This document shows, piece by piece, positions 23,036 to 35,549 of a stretch of 64,000 nucleotides of DNA. Under the pieces are notes generated by a model. It saw nothing but the letters and a program-made list of their open reading frames with translations. It did not search any database and was not told the DNA's origin. Source of the stretch: Hedera helix. Its lineage: Eukaryota; Streptophyta; Magnoliopsida; Apiales; Araliaceae. The stretch's first letter is position 1, and each line of letters begins with the position of its first letter. The stretch is taken from positions 29,442,017-29,506,016 of the forward strand of contig OX359269.1 of NCBI GenBank assembly GCA_947179155.2, given 5' to 3'. The position numbers were made by a program, and so were the translations under genes.

Positions 23036-23724
23036 GATTTAAGTGATTTTAACTAATCTAAAATAATTTTTAGTTTGTAATATACGAACAGTTCAATTAT
23101 GTGAGTCTATGTCATTTATTTTGACTGGACACTTTTGGTCAGAAATGGTTCAAGTTGTATTTCCAATCCAAATTATTCTGGTGCGGAATTTTGTAGTAAG
23201 TCTGACATGAACAAGTACAAAAATAAATATATTCTGTCAGCTAAAGCAGATATATTTTCGTCGGCATATAGCCCCGACTGGCACCTAATGATTAAACGTT
23301 CTGTACGACGTATGGTACAATAGGCTGATCACCTAGAGTACACCTATGAAATGTTTTCAGTCTTTATGATTGATAAACATTCTGTTTATAAGTATTTATA
23401 GGGATAAATATTGTTTATATGGAATTCAGTTGAATGACTGATAATTCCTTTCGTATGTTCACGGTCATTATGACTCCTCAGCATAGTATGAAAGTTTTAA
23501 TGAATATTTTAATTTTCAATTTATTCTTTTGTAAGATATTGATTTTCAATTTTTTCTTCTACAAGATATTCCATTGTTTTGGAATTATGAGTTTAGAAGT
23601 ATGAACTTCCTAGAAAAGGGTGGTCATAGAATTTGACGAGTAAAGAGATATTATCTGATATGAAAATTGGTAGAATTGAGTATGATGAAATTTTGGGGAC
23701 GAAATTCTTATAAGAAGAGGTGAA

Positions 23725-26700
23725 TGTAATATCCCAAATATTTACCAGAATTGTAAATAAGATTTGAAATAATCAATTAAAGGTTATGGTTTAAAACCTA
23801 GAGTTGGAAAAGTGAGATGTGTAGAAAATAGGTGAACATTTTTTTTAACATAATTTATTTGTTAGAAATTAAATGTGGGATTATTATAATGATGGATGTA
23901 GAGAATTTATTAAAGAAATAAATTCAATTGAGAAGTGAATGTGGTTATATTGATATACATATATACCTAAAGTGTGCTTGTTAGCTAAATAAAAAGACGA
24001 GTAAATTAATACTCAATAAAACTAATAAATTAATTAGTTTAAGAATGGATTAAAAAGGAAAGTCATGTAATATAATTAATTGAGTTAATTATATGAGTCA
24101 TGAATTAAAATTATGAGTAACAAGTAGAGAAGTGGAATATTGCCTAGAATGACAATATTAATAGGTAATTAATTAAGTAATTAACTTAATTATTAAGTTG
24201 TTGTATAGAGTCCATTGATGAATTTAAAACAAGCCCAACATGTTAGTTATTTTAAGTTTTGTTGGCAATTATAAAGAGGTCCAAATAAATTTAAGGATTT
24301 AGCCTCATGAAGGGTCCAAGTAATTTAATTATTACTAGTGGACTAGCCCAAAATGATTATAGATGTTAGCCCAATATGGGAATACTTGCATGAAGATGGA
24401 TAATTAAATAAGAAACCCTAATGCAAAATAAGCTATATAACCCAAACATTTAAAAAGTCAATTGATGGTCAAAATGTTAGAAAATTTGGTTGAGTGTAGA
24501 GAAGTAACTAATGTAGGGTTAATTGAATAACCCTAGTTAGTAGACAAAAGAGAACATTAACCAAACGTTGGTTAATTGCTAGGTAAGTAAATATGATGAT
24601 GAGAATTAACTATGGATAAGTTAATTGAGTAACACAAGGTGGTAGAATAATTATAGGCAAGGCTAATTGGATTATATTATAAGTCCAATTGATGTATTAA
24701 ACTAAGTTAAATAAATTAACCTAGTAGTCCATATAATTAATTAAACCTTGATTCAAGTTATAATTAATAAAGTCCAATGCTTGTTTTAATTAAATGTAAC
24801 ATAGGGTATTTAATGTTAGCCCAATAGAATAATTAAATTGAGCCCAACCAAATTAAATGGAAGAGCCCAATATATTTAAATCCTAGAGTCCAATGCGGAG
24901 CCCAAATGGTAGTCAAAATTGGTCAACCTATACAAATAAAGCAAAAATAGGAGATTTAATCCCATTTTGCTTAGATTTAGGGGCCCCACATGGTGGCTTG
25001 TTGCATTTGGTTGCTTAAATATCACTCCATTGGTAGCTTGTAAACTATCTTGATAGATGTCAATCCAAGTATCCATCAAGCTAGTCATTCCTTGCTATAG
25101 TAAGCATGAATTAAGCTCCTAATTGACTAGCATTAGTTGATTAGAAAATGTTAAGTATGTCTAGAGAAGTGCTATAAATAGAGTACCTCATCTATGTGTT
25201 GTGTTGGTTAGACAATTTATAAAGCAACTAGAGAGAAAATAGAGAGCATTCTAGAGAAAAGCAAGCAAACTTTGGGAGATTGATGATTCCACCAAGAAAA
25301 AGTGCTAGAAAATAGTCAAGGAGGAGTCCTTAGCAAGATCATATCAAGAAGAAGAAGAGCATCCATGTCCAAGAGGTTCAAAAGTGCTCTACTCTTCCTT
25401 AGTTCATTTTTATAGTTTAGATATGATTTGAACGGTTAAAAAACATTTTTAACCGATCAAAAATTATTTTGATGCTCTAGAAGTATAAATCTATGATATA
25501 TAGGAAGATTCATGGTTTAATATGTTTAATACAAGTATTGGTATGCGTGGTAAGCAAATAAATGGAAGAAAATTTCATATTGTGTTACCGGTAAAACCCT
25601 AAGTGGTTCGATCTTAAAATTTCTTATCAAAACTTTTTCAAAAATGTAATCGAACCATGAAATACTGTAAAACAAGAAGTTAGAAAGACAATAACACTAT
25701 GTTGGTGTCATTTGGATGTGTAGACTTTATTTTATTCAAGTATGAACCATTAAAACCAAGGATTTGTGAAGTTAGTTTTTACTTTATCATTGTGAGCAGT
25801 TTTAAGTCTAGTTTCATTCATAATTTGGATTTGTAATATAAAGAGAAATTGTATAGGGGAAAATTCTGATGAGAATGGACTCAAGAATCACCCCAAAATG
25901 TTTTAAAATAAAGAAGTTATGGCTATCAGAGCGTCGGAGGGTCGAGCAGTCATAAAGTTGACTTTCAGACCGACTGGCCGAGCGCACTTATGATTGGTGT
26001 GGGCACAGCTATGCCCGAACTGTCTGCCAAATAGATTATGGGTGTTCCGGGTCGGGTCAGGTCTGTCCGGGTCAAGTTTTTAATGAAATTTTAAGTTAAA
26101 ATAAGTGTAAAATGAACGTGTTTGGATTCTAAACCTATATATCTAGAATTTATTAGTGAATTAATGGTAGCTAAATGTTTAAAATAAAGACTAAAGTTAA
26201 CAAAATTAAAAAGTTAACTATTTGTATTGTTTGAAGATTATTAAAATATTATTAAATGATCAATAATATTAGTATATGATTAAAAAGTTATTAAATGATT
26301 AATATCATTAGTACACGATAAAAATGCTATTAAATAATTAACAACATTAATAAGTGATTAAAATATTATAAAATGGTTAATAATATTAATGAGTGATTAA
26401 AATATTATTAAATGGTTAATAATATTAGTAATAGATTAAAATATTATCAAATGGTGAATAATATTTGTAAATGATTAAAATATTATCAAATGATAAATAA
26501 TATTTGTAAATAATTAAAATATTATTAAATGATGAATAATATTAGTAAGAGATTAAAATATTATTAAATGGTTAATAATATTAATAAGTGGTTAAAATAT
26601 TATTAAATGGTTAATAATATTAATAAGAGATTAAAATATTATCAAATGTTGAATAATATTTATAAATGATTAAAATATTATCAAATGGTGAATAATATTT

Positions 26701-28115
26701 GTAAAAGATTAAAATAATAGTAAGAGATTAAAATATTATTAAATGGTTAATAATATTAATAAGTGGTTAAAATATTATTAAATGGTTAATAATATTAATA
26801 TGTGTATAAAATATTATTAAATGGTTAATAATATTAATAAGTGATTAAAATATTATTAAATGGTTAATAATATTAATATGTGATTAAAATATTATTAAAT
26901 GGGTAATAATATAAATAAGTGAGTAAAATATTATTAAATGGTAAATAATATTAATACGTGAGTAAAATATTATTAAATAATTAATAATATTTGAACGTAG
27001 TTGTATATTATCAAAGGTAGATAATATTTTGAAGTATTTGGTACATTATTAAATGTCTGAATCATTACGTTATGTTAGAGAAGAAAGTTTAATCGAATTA
27101 AACCAGAGTAGATAGTCCATTTGTGACTAAATTTTAGACAATTTATTAAAAGTAAGTCGTATGAAGAACGTGTAGTGAATGCGTAAGTTGGTTAAGTGTA
27201 CCCAACATGTCCAACTAGGTTTGAGCTAGGATTTTTGTCCGGAACGTAAAGGTTCATTTGTCGGACAACTAAAGAGTTAATAATTCGAAGTTAAGGTCTT
27301 AAGTTAAGACTAATTAATAGTTATTGTAACTAATAATTATGTCAATTTTATATATAAATTGTAGGTTTAACGAAAGACGCAAAATAAGCGTAATAGTAGA
27401 AGCAAACCAGACAAGTTTTTTCAGAATTTGCTCATATGTGCATTAATATGCTACAATTTGATATTATATTATTGATATGGAGATATATTGATGATATTTG
27501 TGTTATGTGAAAAGGATGAGGTATGATTACATGTGAAAATATGAAGCATGAATTGCTAGATGCTAGTTGATTATCATAAGAAGTATAAATAATTCATAAA
27601 ATGAAAAGCATGAAATGTATGATGTAAGAATAAAATGCAAAGTATTTATAATATGTGAAGCATGTAATGTGCTACGTGTAGCTGTTAAACTTGCTGAGAC
27701 GTTGTGCTCACTCGTTCTTAAAAGTAACATTTTCAGATAGTGCAAGTTATTCGAAATTTTTGATAAAGATCAAGAAACAGGAATGCATACTACTTTTACT
27801 GAAGGTCTAAATGTCTATTGTAGATATCAGTCCGAATTGGACAAGTAAAATGACTGTGTTGTATAAGAATTTGTTGGTATGTAATATGAGTGTTAAATAC
27901 TCAAATTGATTGTAATAGAATATCGTATCATATATGATATTGAGACATACTAAGAATGTATAAAGATTGCGATTCTGGAATTGAAAGAGATGTTGTAAAA
28001 TTATAAATAAATGATTATTTATGAATTATAATATTATTATAATTCATGAACATTAAGGAAAATGTAGTACTCGTGTTGAATTGTATTCGAGGGACCCAGA
28101 TTTAGGGTCGTCACA
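23725..28115 (+). mobile_element. LARD-A 3' LTR, 4,391 bp
   Basis: It starts TGTAATATCCC right after the internal purine tract and ends GTCGTCACA. It has a TATA box (GCTATAAATAG, 25171-25181), an AT-unit array (26235-26995) and a hairpin GCTGAGACGTTGTGCTCAC (27693-27711). It matches the inverted solo LTR along its whole length, and the local 5' LTR only from about 25425 on. The right flank is copia sequence. Confidence 0.9.
26235..26995. repeat. AT-unit array in LARD-A 3' LTR
   Basis: Roughly 19 copies of the ~39-bp self-complementary unit are present, in the same orientation as at 15020. Confidence 0.9.
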
Positions 28116-29838
28116 ACAGGTATGCCTTAAAAAAAATTTTAATCTCAAAAGTGGATTCTACATAGTGGACGCTCTCGACATATGACAGGTGACAAGAAAA
28201 TTCTTGGAGTTATGTCTCAAAAAGAGGAATGGTACGGTAATATTTGGAGATACCAAAACTTGTGAAATTATTAAAAAAGGTAAAATAGTTAATGGTAAGA
28301 TTAACATTGATAATGTTCACCTTGTCAAAGGTCTTAAATTTAATTTATTAGTGTAATTCGATAGATAACAATGCTACTTTAGTTGCACAAAGAGAAGGAA
28401 ATATATATACTATTGATTTTGAGCAACATGATAAAGAAGTTTACCTATCATTCGTGGAAAACGTAACAAATTTATGGCATAAGAGGTTGGGACATGTTCA
28501 CATGGATTTGATAAAAAAGTTGTCAACAAAAAATCTTGTGAGAGGTCTACCTTAAATCAATTATGAAAAGAAATGGATTTGTGCATCTTGTTAACTTGGT
28601 AAGCAAATAAAAACATCATTCATAGTAAAGAATTAGGTATTAACTTTCTCACCTTTGTAATTATTACATCTTGACTTATTCGGTCCAGAGAGGCATGCTA
28701 GTTTAAATGGTAAATTTTATGCTTTTGTTATAATTGATGATTATGTTAGATATACTTGGGTAACAGTTCTTAAAACTAAAGATGAAGCTTTTAGAGATTT
28801 TGAAAGACTAACAAAGAATTTAGAGATAAGGTACAATCTCAAGCTGATAAGAATAATAAGTGATCATGGGAGTGAATTCCAAAAAGAGTTTATTCCATTT
28901 TGTGAGCGAAGAAGAATTAGCCACGAGTTCTCCACACCAAGGACACCACAACAAAATAGAGTGGTAGAAAGGAAGAGTATAACCTTGCAGGAAAAGGCTC
29001 AGACATTGTTACTAGAAAGTAAGCTTCCACTAAATTTTTGGGCTGAAACGATAAATACATCTTGCTACATTCTAAATAAAGTAAATGTTTCATATTAAAT
29101 ACAAGTGGTAACTTAGAAAATTTTGATGTTAAATCACATGAAGGAATATTTCTTAGTTATTCACAACAAAGAAAAACATATAGTGTATATAATACTCATA
29201 AATATGTTGTTAAAGAATCTGTTCATGTGAGTTTTAATGAGTCTAACAATGATTTGTTTAAAAAAAGAGATGAAAATGCAAGAAATATAAAAGCTGCAGT
29301 TAATTTGACAAGTCAAAAAATCCAAAACAGCTTATCAGATACAAATCCAGCAAAGCAAATAGGTCAATATAACTCAATGGATACCACAGGTCAGCAGAAA
29401 CAACAAACCAGAGTAATAAATCAAGAAACTGTTTTGGTGATCCAGGAAGCTGAATCCAATGAATCAGATAAAGAACAGTTAGATCTGAATTCTATTTAAC
29501 ATGAGGAGCAAATGCACAACACATCTATATCTACAACAACAATGCATATTAAAAATCATCACCCTAAAACATAATTAGAGACATCGATTGAGGAATAACC
29601 ACAAGAATATGTGTACGCAATTTGTGTGTCTTCTCATCATTCTTATCACAAATAGAATCAAAGAACACAAAGGAAGCACTACTTAATAAGAATTGGCTAT
29701 TGGCAATGTAAGAGGACCTTCAACAATTCGAAAGATATCAATTTTGGGAGCTAGTTCCTACACCAAAAGGAGCATCAATTACTGGAACCAAATAGGTGTT
29801 CAAGAAAAAAGCTTGATGAACATGGGCCTATCACTTGC
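28116..29838 (+). pseudogene. Ty1/copia pol remnant (protease end, integrase, start of RT)
   Basis: Frames on the plus strand show, in order: a protease-side SRHMTGDK-like motif (about 28170-28200); a GAG-pre-integrase motif LWHKRLGHVHMDLIKKLS with LVRGLP and a C..C pair (28470-28600); integrase core DLFGPERHASLNGKFYAFV, VIIDDYVRYTWV and ISDHGSEFQ (28670-28880), with TPQQNRVVERK (28945-28980); an integrase-RT linker with many charged residues (29227-29499); and finally fragments of the RT N-terminus with KKLDEHG (29800-29830). The catalytic Asp and Glu context is partly kept. Many stops and frameshifts make it a pseudogene. The protein would process and integrate copia cDNA. No copia LTR is visible; both ends are cut by gypsy elements. 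Confidence 0.85.
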
Positions 29839-29889
29839 AACCCCCCTTTTAAGTGTGTCTACTTATATTTCAGGGCTAGAATGTTCATA

Positions 29890-30480
29890 AGTCTAACCAC
29901 TTGATAGAATAGATCATCATCAAAGCTCCTAGATCTCTTGTTGAAGCCTAAGATATCGTGGATAAGTTCAAAGAGATCGAGGAAGCTCTCGCCAATATTT
30001 GGGGTCCTTCGAAACATGATGATAATTATCATCAAAGAAGAGACTTAAGAGGTAATGTAGTCGAATTGAGAGATGGAGGTAGAAGGGAGGAAGGAAAAAA
30101 GGATAATGGTGGGAAGAAAGATGATGGGAAAGACGGTGGCCAAAGAGATTACAAGAGAGACCGACTGCAAAATGGTAGTTCCAAGGATAGGGGGAACATA
30201 AGTAAAAGTTACACCCCCCTAAACACTAGCATAACTCAGATAGTGAGTGAAATAAAAAATGAACCCTTCTACAAAAAGCCTTCAAAAATTAGGGTATTTG
30301 TCAGATAAAATAATAGTGACAAATACCGTTCTTATCATGAAGCTCAAGGCCATCAAACCGAGGACTATTACTAGCTGAAGGACTTCTTCGAGGACTAGGT
30401 TCAAAAAGGTAACCTAGATTGTTACTTGGTAGAGAGAGGAAAACGATCTGCCTTTAATCGAATTGCACCACCACCCCTCT
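29890..30480 (+). pseudogene. TAT gag C-terminal part
   Basis: The frame carries DKFKEIEEALANIWGP, followed by a run of basic and Gly/Asp-rich residues (30040-30200). Next come TPLNTSITQI and EIKNEPFYKKP (30210-30290), and SYHEAQGHQTEDY at about 30330-30365, a degenerate CCHC-like knuckle in which cysteines are lost. This is the usual end of gag in TAT elements, where it packages the RNA. An open frame of 116 codons (29958-30305) is the best kept part. The N-terminal half is missing. Confidence 0.75.
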
Positions 30481-31300
30481 CTTCGGCATCAAGAGGAGTT
30501 ATTGATGGCATAACTGATGGGTCTGTGGCAGTCCTATCTAACAAGAAGAGAAAATTTTATGCTAGGACTATTCATTAAATGTCCGGACAGCCGAAGGAGT
30601 TCAAGATCAATCCTATCACTTTCATCGATGAGGATTATCAGTTGGGTATGATTATGCCGTATGATGATGCTCTAGTAATAAGTGTGCAGGTCGGTTCTAT
30701 GGACGTGTAGCGAATCATCATTAACAATAGGAGTTCGGTTGACATGTTTTATATGCACGCTTATAATCAGCTGGATTTAGGGGGCAAGAGGCTAGAGCCT
30801 TATACCGAATAACCACTTTATGGGTTTAAAAATGCTCATGTCGCAATTGTTGATATTATTAAGACGCCAATGGTGTTTGGATTAGTACTGAAGTAGTCTT
30901 CTCTAATGGTTCAATTTTATGTTATTAATGTGAGAGCAATTATAATGCCATCCTAAGGAGGACTACATTGTCTGCACTCATAGCCATTACATTTATTCCC
31001 TAACTGAAGATGAAGTTCCAATGGAGCATGGAGTTGAGGAAGTGGTTGTAGATTAGAATATATCCCAAATGTGCTATCTTCAGACTCTACAGGCTACTTT
31101 CATAGGGGTTAATAAATAAAAACAGTCAATAAAGATAGAGATGGAGCCTTTCATAGATGGAGGTCTAGAACCGATAATTACGCTTGCAGAGGAAATTGAG
31201 GAGATTGAGTTATGCCTGAGAAACTCAGAGAAAATGGTCTAGATAGGGTTTGGACTATTAGCAGATTTTAGAGAGTGCCTGATCGCCTAACTTAAGGAAT
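30481..31300 (+). pseudogene. TAT aspartic protease region
   Basis: Near 30600-30700 the frame reads ITFIDEDYQLGM, then NNRSSVDMFYMHAY at about 30725-30765. The active-site motif, normally D(N)GSS, has decayed to NRSS. PLYGFKNAHV and VIN follow, then RRTTLSALIAI and LKMKFQ (30955-31020). This is the gypsy aspartic protease and its linker to RT. The catalytic Asp-Gly context is lost, and several stops interrupt it. Confidence 0.7.
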
Positions 31301-32260
31301 ATTCTAATATCTTTGCATGGATCCTAGCCCATATGTTGGGGATAGATGAAAAAGTTATTGTTCACAAGCTGAGTATAAACACTCATGTGAAGACAGTAAA
31401 GAAGAAGTACTTAAGCATAGCTCTCGAAAGACAAAAAAATATTGATGAGGAGATTTATGAGCTCTTGGAGGCAGGATTCATCTTTAAAATTGATTACCCG
31501 GAGTGACTCGCCAATTTAGTCCTTGTCAAGAAATACAATGGGAGATAGAGATATGTATAGATTATACTGATTTGAACAATGCCTATCCAGAGGATTATTA
31601 TCCCCTTACAGACATCGAACAACTAATTGACTCCACTTTTGAACATGTTATGCTAAGCTTTTTTAACACTTTCTCGGGCTATAATTAAATTAAGATCTGG
31701 GTAAAAAACATTTCCAAAGATGACCTTCAACACACACTGAGCCATATATGCCTATTGAGTAATATCTTTCAAACTTATCAATGCCAGGGAAACTTACCAG
31801 CGTATGATGAATAAAGTCTTTAGTGGGAAAATAAGGAGGAACATGTAGGTCTACATGGACGATATGATTGTTAAAAGTATGGACATCGTAGATCATCTGG
31901 ACGACCTTAAAGAATATTTTTAAAACATACAATGACACAACATGAGGCTGAATCTAACCAAGTGCTCCTTTAGTCTCGAATCAAGAAATTTTTAGGGTAT
32001 ATGGTTACCTGAAGAGGGATTAAAGCAAATCTCAAAAAGATATCGGCAATATTGAACATGCATCCCCCAAGGAACTTTAATGATATGTAAAAATTAACTA
32101 GAAGATTTGAAGCTGTCCGACAATTCATGTCTAGATCAATGGAGAAATATCTTCCCTTTTTCAATACTTTGAAGGGAGCAAAAAATCAGAAGAAGTTTCA
32201 ATGGACCGAAGAGTGCCAATAAACCTTTAAATAAATAAAGAGGTATATAATCTCCCCTTC
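31300..32260 (+). pseudogene. TAT reverse transcriptase
   Basis: Recognisable pieces are VKKKYLSIALERQKNIDEEI and ELLEAGFI (31390-31480), then LVLVKKYNGR (31520-31550), DYTDLNNAYPEDYYPL (31563-31610), and a finger/palm piece with FFNTFSGYN (31660-31688). The YxDD region is reduced to a damaged frame near 31850-31870. SRIKKFLGYMVT and ISAILNMHPP follow at about 31975-32070. This matches gypsy RT motif order, but stops, frameshifts and small deletions are frequent. Confidence 0.8.
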
Positions 32261-33140
32261 TATCTCGAGTAAAACTTTCCTCGAAAATGATTTTTACATA
32301 TACTTAGCGGCCAAACCGTTAGCACTTGGAGCGGCTTTAGTCAAGGAGCATTCAGAAGGACAAAAGCCAGTTTATTATATAATTCATACACTTTGGGATG
32401 CTGAAACCAGATATCTAAACCATGAGACGCAAGCATATACTCTGGTCATCTCCACCAAGAAGCTTCAGTAGTACTTCCAAGGGAGGTCCATAATTATTCT
32501 AATCGATCAACCCTTCATGAGGGTTCTTTATATTCCTGATCTCTTTGGGAGCTTGGTAGTGTGGATAGTGGAACTAAGTCAATTCAACTTAAAAATTCTA
32601 CCCTCAAACTATAATAAAGGCTCAAGCTCTGGCTAACTTTATCACAGAATATTCCTTCCTGAAAGGGTTGGAATCCGAGCTAGCATTAGTTTTTGAGGAA
32701 GGAACGTCATTCGAATATCAAGCTTGGACTTTATTTGTTGATGGATCATCTTCTGGACAAAGGAGTGGAGCTAGAATTATCCTCACATCTCCTGAAGGGT
32801 TCAAAATTCAATAGGCTCTTCAGTTTGACTTAGTAGTCACTAATAATTTATCTGAGTACGAAACCCTTTTGGCCGGATTCAAATTAACAAGGAGTATAAA
32901 GGTAAAGAATATAATTATTTATAGTGATTCCAAATTAGTAGTCAGGAAAGTGCTAGGGGAGTATGAAGTCCGAGAAACTTCCCTATAAGCTTACCTTCAA
33001 CTTGTACACTGATTACTAGTAAACTTCCCAAAGTATCAGGTCATTAATGTAGTCTGGACTGATAATACAATGGTCCATGCTCTCTCTAAGCAGATAACAA
33101 CTGATTAGGGATCATTACAAAGCTCAATTTACTTAGAAGT
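32261..33140 (+). pseudogene. TAT RT connection and RNase H (archaeal-like extra RNase H region)
   Basis: The frame gives AAKPLALGAALVKEHSEGQKP and ETRYLNHETQAYTLVIS (32310-32455), the first RNase H and connection region. A second RNase H-like domain follows with LFVDGSSSGQRSGARIIL (32730-32790), NNLSEYETLLAGFKL, IIIYSDSKLVV (32910-32940) and DNTMVHALSKQ (33060-33095). D, E and D positions of the second domain are visible. A second RNase H is usual in TAT elements. The frame reaches SSIYLEV at 33120-33140 and then meets the first inserted solo LTR at the GAAGT site. Confidence 0.82.
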
Positions 33141-33342
33141 TGTTAGTTCCGATTATGCATAAATTAATCTAGAAGGGGGGGGGGGGTGAATAAATTAATT
33201 TACTTTTTGAAAAATCTTGGTCTTTTTAAATTTTAACTTTATTTTCCTAAATGAATTTGTGATCAAATATTTTAATGAATCAAATTAAAGAGATAGGGAT
33301 AGAGAGATACTAAATAAAGAATACAGCGATATATCCTAATTC

Positions 33343-33343
<1 letters not shown>

Positions 33344-33399
<56 letters not shown>
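33344..33399. repeat. (TA)n microsatellite
   Basis: A TA run of about 56 bp lies inside the unclassified solo LTR. Confidence 0.95.
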
Positions 33400-33406
<7 letters not shown>

Positions 33407-34164
33407 GCTAGTCTAGTCCCAAAATTCCTTTCTAGGATTTAGAATTTTTCCACTATAAAAATAGCTTAACTTCTTCACTTAGGTGGAGAAATCTTTAAAA
33501 ATCTAATTCTTTCTTAGAACAACTATCCTCTAGTCTTCTTCAAGAATTGCAGATTTTTTTTAAAGCTTCTAGTATTCTTTCTACGGCTAGTCTTGGAACA
33601 AGAATTATTCAATTCCTCACACATTAGAAGAACACTCAGATCTATCCTTTTTGTTTAAAAGATTTATTTCTTTGTAATTAAATATTTTTTGTATTAAGTA
33701 GATAGATATCAGTTATAGTGAAAATATGTCAAATATTACAGGATGATAGATTCAGATTTAATTTTTGCAAACTGACAGTTAAACTAATGATCACAAATAA
33801 TATGACAGTTTATGTATATGGATCAATTTGGTTTATATAGAACACTTTTTATGAGGTGAGATTAACTCTTTAAATAAATGTCAATCTATTACGCTTTATA
33901 AATCAAGTGTCTATATATTTTTTCTTATCATTCTCAAAGAGAGAACTATATATGAATCATCTTTTTATACACAAAAGGACAATGATTTTTTAGAAAGAAT
34001 TATAAGGATAAAATTATCCAATCTTTGAGAAAATATTCCCTTGTATCACTTAACTAGAAAGGGCTACAGTTCACGGCTTTCAAGTAATATCGATTCTTTT
34101 AAGAAAAGTTACTGAAAGCATGATCACTTGTTTTTCACTTTTTAGAAGGATTATTTATAAAGCT

Positions 34165-34169
<5 letters not shown>

Positions 34170-34213
<44 letters not shown>
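34170..34213. repeat. (TA)n microsatellite
   Basis: This is a second TA run in the same solo LTR. Confidence 0.95.
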
Positions 34214-34215
<2 letters not shown>

Positions 34216-35027
34216 TTGTTGTTAATTTAAGTGTATATAGATATAATCAATGATGATCAACTTAAATGAAGCACAATGATATAAATAAATGTAAATGTTA
34301 GTACTTTGTGCTTGTTGTGTTTAATATGTATAACGAGTATAAGATTAAGAATAGTATTAAACACAAATAAGAAAGTGATATGTTAGCATAATATATAATG
34401 AAGTGTGTGCGCTAATTTGTGTAGAAGAATAATGTATAGATTTATAACAGTATGTATTTTTCTTGCTCTTTTGATCACTTTCTACCCCATTAGAATCTAG
34501 CTTTCTAAGAATTTAAGTTTGAGAGATAGTTGTTGGCAGAGTTTGACTTTTTGGCTAGATTCCTTTAGAATAAATGAAGTATGGCATTATTTATAGGCAA
34601 AATGAATTTTGAATGAATGGCTATGATTAGTTTGATTCAATTATTGATCTAATGATCTATAATTCACTTGGTTGTTTCTTTCTCTTTCTTGCTTATGTGG
34701 CAAACATAATAGGAAATTAAATTTTCTTGCCACTTAGAAGAAAGATTTTGCATGGCATGGAAAAATGTGTTTCTCTTTGCATATTTTCAGGAGGAGAGAG
34801 AAAGAGCATATGGATTATCTGGATGGAGAGAGAGAGAAGAGGGAGAGAAAAAGTACTTTCCTTTTTTTGTTCAACTAAAAAATACTTGTCTGTTTAGCTC
34901 ATGGAATATGTTGAATTTAGCTTGATTCCATAATCGTAGAGTATTGCCTTGTAATAACTAGAGCTTTAAGTTTGTAGATTAGTGCAATTGAGATTAGATT
35001 TCTTTGGTGGCTTCAGGATGTCTGACT

Positions 35028-35178
35028 TCAGAGTTTGGGTTTGGGGTTCGGGTTCAGGGGTTCGGGGTTCAGGATCAGGGGTTTAAGTTCAGGCTTTGAG
35101 TTCGGGGTTCAGGGCTTTAGGAGTTTAGGTTTAGGCTATGGGTTTGGGTTCGAGAGTTCAAGGATTCGAGAGTTTAGG
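35028..35178. repeat. Degenerate GGTTCGGG/GGTTCAGG array (telomere-like)
   Basis: About twenty imperfect 6-8 base units such as GGTTCGGGGTTCAGG, GGTTTAGG and GAGTTCGGGG run head to tail. The units resemble variants of the plant telomere repeat TTTAGGG, but none forms a clean run. A 66-codon Gly/Phe-rich open frame here is a translation artefact of the repeat. Confidence 0.75.
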
Positions 35179-35549
35179 CAATCTCTTTGGTTCAGACTTC
35201 TTGCTACCTTGTTTTTCTTTTGGATGAATAAATGAATTTGAGTCATAGGAAAAAATAACTATATAAATATTATATCGTGTAATAAAAAATCCTATGGAGA
35301 GGATTAAATTCTAAATTTTCTAAAGGCTTTAAATTCTTATTTTGTTATTATCAAAATAGTATAATAATTTATACCTTTCAAAAGTGTTGGAGCAATTGAG
35401 CATTATGAGTCGGGAAGTGTTAGATAGTGATTAGGAAGATACTTGGATTACTTCAATTGCTAATTTTTTAAGATAAAACACAGGTCCATCAAATCCGATT
35501 CAAGTCCACAAAATATTATATTATCAATGATCAAAAACTTCATAGAAGT

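Larger units (their letters stand above)
21586..23724 (+). other. LARD-A non-coding interior
   Basis: There are no gag, protease, RT, RNase H or integrase motifs in any frame. The longest open frame is about 60 codons and unrecognised. It contains two small tandem repeat arrays (21966-22193 and 22924-23035) and ends with GGGGACGAAATTCTTATAAG at about 23695-23714, followed by the purine-rich AAGAGGTGAA before the 3' LTR. It presumably served as packaging and primer sequence for a parasitic element; that is inference. Confidence 0.75.
13529..28115 (+). mobile_element. LARD-A: large-LTR, non-coding Tekay/Del-like retrotransposon
   Basis: The element consists of a 5' LTR (13529-21570, interrupted by an inverted solo LTR), a 2,154-bp interior (21571-23724) and a 3' LTR (23725-28115, 4,391 bp). 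LTR ends are TGTAAT and GTCGTCACA (TCATA at the 5' LTR end). The primer-binding site resembles the initiator Met tRNA complement, and GGGGACGAAATTCTT precedes the 3' LTR, all as in Tekay/Del gypsy elements. No gag or pol is present, so it matches the LARD type of non-autonomous element, which would need proteins from a related element. The 5-bp flanks differ (TTACA and ACAGG) and lie in different host elements, so the ends are probably recombinant. Confidence 0.85.
33141..35544 (+). mobile_element. Unclassified solo LTR, 2.4 kb, in GAAGT target
   Basis: It starts TGTTAGTTCCG at 33141 and ends TTCATA at 35544. GAAGT precedes it (33136-33140) and follows it (35545-35549). A 5-bp duplication and a TG start indicate an LTR element; the expected CA end is TA. 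It holds an oligo-G run then GTGAATAA (33176-33200), two long TA microsatellites, a TTTATAGGC TATA-like site near 34590 and a TTCGGG/TTCAGG minisatellite. No coding sequence is seen. I do not recognise the family. Confidence 0.6.

Noticed and set aside
35035..35235. 66-codon Gly/Phe-rich frame
   Set aside because: It is a translation of the degenerate telomere-like repeat.
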